Source: Thermofilaceae archaeon (GTDB lineage: Archaea > Thermoproteota > Thermoprotei > Thermofilales > Thermofilaceae). Taken from it: 64,000 nt of DNA. Below, one piece after another: positions 61,779 through 64,000 of this stretch. Below the pieces are notes generated by a model that saw only the letters and a program-made list of their open reading frames with translations, made no database searches and had not been told where the DNA came from. The stretch lies in the NCBI GenBank assembly GCA_038731975.1, contig JAVYQJ010000001.1, forward strand, positions 62,001-126,000. Reading direction: 5' to 3'. Within the stretch, counting starts at the first letter, position 1. Every line of letters starts with the position of its first letter. The translations under genes were made by a program, and so were the position numbers.

Positions 61779-61801
61779 GCTTAACTCCAAACCGTAAGGT
61801 G

Positions 61802-62080
61802 TTATTCGAGAAGCCTGGAGACGGTAATCACGTCGAACTGGCTGATCTCTGGCATGTTGGACAGCCTGCTCTCCAGATCGTACGTGCCCCCCTCAAGATT
61901 CTCAGGCATGGCGATCCACAGGTATATCGCGGTGATGCCGAAAGCTATGGGCTCAGTCCTACTCCTAAGGACCTCGTACGTGTCCTGGGGGAGGCGACTC
62001 CTGACGAGCTCTACGATTTGCTCTGGAGGTGCTTCAGCGTCTGCCGGTAGAACCCTCACAACAGCCACTACGCGGGCCAT
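61802..62080 (-). CDS. ef1b: Elongation factor 1-beta (guanine nucleotide exchange factor)
   Basis: 92 residues from the ATG at 62080 (M-ARVVAVVRVLPADAEAP), with GGTGA as a Shine-Dalgarno-like element just upstream; a GTG three codons earlier is less likely. TEPIAFGITAIYLWIAMPENLEGG and the ISQFDVITVSRL ending match archaeal aEF1B, which recycles EF-1 alpha from GDP to GTP form. It follows its usual zinc-finger partner by 9 bases. Confidence 0.9.
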   Translation of the reverse strand: MARVVAVVRVLPADAEAPPEQIVELVRSRLPQDTYEVLRSRTEPIAFGITAIYLWIAMPENLEGGTYDLESRLSNMPEISQFDVITVSRLLE

Positions 62081-62089
62081 ACTAGTCAC

Positions 62090-62266
62090 CTAAGGGCCGA
62101 CGAAGCCGCACTTAGGGCACACGTATTGTATTACGAGCTTCCTGCACTTCTCGCAGCGCCAGATATCGACTTCCCCGCAGTTAGGGCAGCGAAACCTGAC
62201 ACCTCGGCTGTACGGCGCTATTGGTCTCCTGCACGACGAACATACAGGTAACCTCAACTCGCTCAT
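62090..62266 (-). CDS. Archaeal zinc-finger protein preceding EF-1 beta (HVO_2753/DUF1610-like)
   Basis: A 58-residue frame, ATG to TAG. Four CxxC pairs are visible: CSSC (9-12), CPNC (27-30), CEKC (38-41) and CPKC (50-53), forming two zinc-binding halves. Small proteins of this pattern commonly sit immediately upstream of aEF1B in archaea. A TATA-like gtttaataacc lies about 25-30 bases before the ATG on the minus strand. The function is unknown; a role in translation is inferred. Confidence 0.85.
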   Translation of the reverse strand: MSELRLPVCSSCRRPIAPYSRGVRFRCPNCGEVDIWRCEKCRKLVIQYVCPKCGFVGP

Positions 62267-62334
62267 GAGGCCCCTGCAATGAAATAGGTTATTAAACCCT
62301 TCTGAAGAGTGTAAGCGGTACCGGAGCGCCCGAG

Positions 62335-62392
62335 ATCTAATGATGAAGCAGAGTTACGGTGAGCCATGAACGGAAGGCATTTGACTGAACAA
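62335..62392 (+). ncRNA. Candidate box C/D sRNA
   Basis: Box C ATGATGA is at 62340-62346 and box D CTGA at 62385-62388, 49 nt end to end, the usual archaeal size. Internal GTGA (62359-62362) and CATGAAC (62365-62371) are plausible degenerate D' and C' boxes. Guides would be AGCAGAGTTACG before D' and the 12-13 nt before D. It lies in an intergenic gap before tRNA-Leu. No promoter was identified. Confidence 0.5.
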
Positions 62393-62436
62393 TAGTTCAG
62401 CATGATTTTTAAAACTGGTACGCTAACCCCAACACG

Positions 62437-62524
62437 GCGGGGGTGCCCGAGCTAGGACAAAGGGGGCGGACTTAGGCTCCGCTGGCGTAGGCCTGCCCGG
62501 GTTCGAATCCCGGCCCCCGCACCA
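62437..62524 (+). tRNA. tRNA-Leu (TAG), encoded CCA
   Basis: Acceptor stem GCGGGGG (62437-62443) pairs with CCCCCGC (62514-62520), followed by A and encoded CCA. Anticodon stem GCGGA/TCCGC with loop CTTAGGC gives anticodon TAG, reading CUN codons. A 13-14 nt extra arm marks a class II tRNA. No intron is seen. The encoded CCA abuts the stop codon of the convergent methyltransferase gene at 62525. A TATA-like ttttaaaac at about 62407-62415 lies upstream. Confidence 0.95.
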
Positions 62525-63694
62525 TCATACTTTTTCCAGGAGCGCTATGAAGAAACCGGGCGAATCGTGAATGTCGGGCTCAAACCGCTGCACTAGAGAT
62601 CCGAGCCCGGCAAAGCCGGACGAGCCCAGGAACACAGGTTGGCTCCGCAGCTTGAACCCCAGCTCCTTCACAGCCCAAAGCACGTTCAACTCGTTCTCCT
62701 CCAGCGTTAAAGTGCAAGTGGAGTACAGCAGAAGGCCACCCTTTCTCAGCAGCCTTGCAGCTACCCTGAGGAATTGGCGCTGGTACTCGCTGAGCGTTTG
62801 AAACTCCCTCTCACCTCTCTCGTAGTAGAGGGTCGGCCTAACGCCAAGAGCGCTGCAGGGAGGGTCCAGTATCACGGCATCTGAGCCTACAAGATCCTCC
62901 GCGTCAACGTCCAAGTACCTGGAATCCGCAACTCTAACCTCGATGTTACCTAGACCCAACCTCCTAGCGTTCTCCTCGATCTTCGCGACCTTACTCCTCG
63001 ACCTATCGACGGCAACGACGCGGCCACTACCCCCCATCAGTTGCGCAGCGTGCGTAGCTTTACCGCCCGGTGAAGCGCACATGTCGACAACGAGCCAGTC
63101 TGGCTTCGGGTCTAAGACGTGCCCGGCGACGATGGCCGGGAGGCTCTGATCGTAAACGAGGCCTCGCCTGTAGACGTCCAACTCCCTTATCGACGGTACT
63201 TTGAATACCGAGACTTCTACCCGAACCGCTAGGCCTTGCTTGCGGGCCACCATTTCCTCGCCATCCATCTCCGCTACGCCCTCCGCTACGAGGTCCCCGC
63301 GAGGGCTGACAACGTTGACCCGCTCCCCCTCCTTCACGCCTTTTGCACTTAGAACTCCCGGAGCATAGAGGTGCGCCCCCTGGTAGACGGACTCCGCGGC
63401 CTCCTTCTTAGCCACAACGGTTTTCTCAAGCCGCCTAACGTAGAAAGGTCCCTTTACGGGTAGAAAGATCGCGTCGCTTAAAGCCTCAAAAACATGCGCC
63501 TCAAACCCTTGACGTCTCAACTCCTCGACGACTTCCGCTGGGGTGGCCTTCAGAGTGTTGACCCTAAGAAAGTAGCGCCTAGCAGGTGTTCTAAGCGACG
63601 CTAGTATACTCTCTACCCTATCTGAGTACAGCTCAGCCAGTCTTTTAACAGCCGCAGGAGAGAAACCGTAACTGGCAGCTAGGGTCTCTAGCAT
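62525..63694 (-). CDS. NOL1/NOP2/Sun RNA m5C methyltransferase with internal PUA domain (NSUN6-like)
   Basis: 389 residues. An N-terminal RNA-binding part (about 1-90) is followed by a PUA domain (about 105-180: GAHLYAPGVLSAKGVKEGERVNVVSPRGDLVAEG). The methyltransferase fold has MCASPGGKATHAAQLMGG, DPPCSALG (motif IV Cys) and STCTLTLEENE (catalytic Cys). The PUA placement matches NSUN6-type enzymes that methylate C72 in the tRNA acceptor stem. The target is inferred. Confidence 0.92.
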   Translation of the reverse strand: MLETLAASYGFSPAAVKRLAELYSDRVESILASLRTPARRYFLRVNTLKATPAEVVEELRRQGFEAHVFEALSDAIFLPVKGPFYVRRLEKTVVAKKEAAESVYQGAHLYAPGVLSAKGVKEGERVNVVSPRGDLVAEGVAEMDGEEMVARKQGLAVRVEVSVFKVPSIRELDVYRRGLVYDQSLPAIVAGHVLDPKPDWLVVDMCASPGGKATHAAQLMGGSGRVVAVDRSRSKVAKIEENARRLGLGNIEVRVADSRYLDVDAEDLVGSDAVILDPPCSALGVRPTLYYERGEREFQTLSEYQRQFLRVAARLLRKGGLLLYSTCTLTLEENELNVLWAVKELGFKLRSQPVFLGSSGFAGLGSLVQRFEPDIHDSPGFFIALLEKV

Positions 63695-63815
63695 CTGGAC
63701 GCGATGCGCCCTTCCTCCCCTTCAACTTTTCGCGGCAAGCATACTTGAATGAGTTACCCCAGAGAAATCCGAAAATCCCATTATTCAAGCACCAAGGTTT
63801 GGTAAATAAAAGAGG

Positions 63816-64000
<185 letters not shown>

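Noticed and set aside
61547-62050. A 167-codon plus-strand frame across the GC-rich gap and antisense to EF-1 beta
   Set aside because: It owes its length to high GC content; it has no recognisable domain, runs antisense through the whole of a clear EF-1 beta gene, and contradicts the strong self-complementarity of the region.

Overview
The window is a dense, mostly core-genome stretch of a hyperthermophilic archaeon of the phylum Thermoproteota (crenarchaea). Evidence: archaeal information-processing genes throughout (RNase P proteins, proteasome alpha subunit, KEOPS subunit Cgi121, TrmY, PINA ATPase, Rio2, ABCE1, aNAC, Alba, archaeal S-adenosylmethionine synthetase); ribosomal proteins S26e and L13e, typical of Thermoproteota; TATA boxes placed about 25 bases before many start codons (leaderless transcripts); frequent GTG and TTG starts; and tRNA genes with insertions at non-canonical positions, as in Thermoproteales and Thermofilales. 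I cannot name the species; a Thermofilum-like lineage is an inference.

Layout. 1-600: tail of an unknown gene and two tRNA genes (Gly-GCC, CAT), each apparently interrupted by an intron-like insertion. 0.7-9.5 kb: DHH phosphoesterase, ASCH protein, type IA topoisomerase, PhoH-KH ATPase, metallophosphoesterase, an HTH protein, a divergent flavoprotein-like oxidoreductase and a YchF-type GTPase. 9.5-13 kb: an energy-coupling-factor transporter core (two ATPases plus T subunit, no S subunit) and a SerA-like dehydrogenase. 13-16 kb: the archaeal L15e / COG1325 / Rpp30 / Pop5 / proteasome-alpha cluster. 16-30 kb: a PP-loop (PAPS reductase-like) fusion protein, S26e, TrmY, PINA, S3ae, a HIT protein, a group of membrane and cysteine-rich small proteins leading into L13e, an Sm protein, SAM synthetase, a DUF460 protein and Rio2. 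30-45 kb: pieces of the archaeal ribosomal superoperons plus SecY, rearranged: S5-L30 on +, L18 to L24 on -, then L15-SecY on +, with L6 missing; then SPOUT-L3-L4-L23-L2-S19 and L11-L1-L10 without L12. 45-55 kb: AlaRS, DUF434 protein, aNAC, a CDP-alcohol phosphatidyltransferase, RtcA, ABCE1, a shortened RPB9/TFS-like protein, a LolD-type ABC ATPase, THUMP protein, Cgi121, a class V aminotransferase. 55-61.4 kb: DUF62 SAM hydrolase-like protein, Alba, a GH172/DUF2961 protein, and a biotin-dependent carboxyltransferase cluster preceded by a KipA/PxpC-like protein. 61.4-64 kb: a GC-rich stretch with nested complementarity that I read as an unassigned structured RNA, EF-1 beta with its zinc-finger partner, a candidate box C/D sRNA, tRNA-Leu, an NSUN6-like methyltransferase and the start of an aldo/keto reductase.

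Most genes make, mature or monitor the translation apparatus (ribosomal proteins, tRNA modification, RNase P, ribosome recycling, nascent-chain binding, Sec translocation). The less ordinary parts are the structured RNA candidate near 61.5 kb, the carboxyltransferase cluster with its KipA-like companion, the rearranged ribosomal operons, and several small cysteine-rich proteins. I see no CRISPR array, prophage, insertion sequence or defence island.
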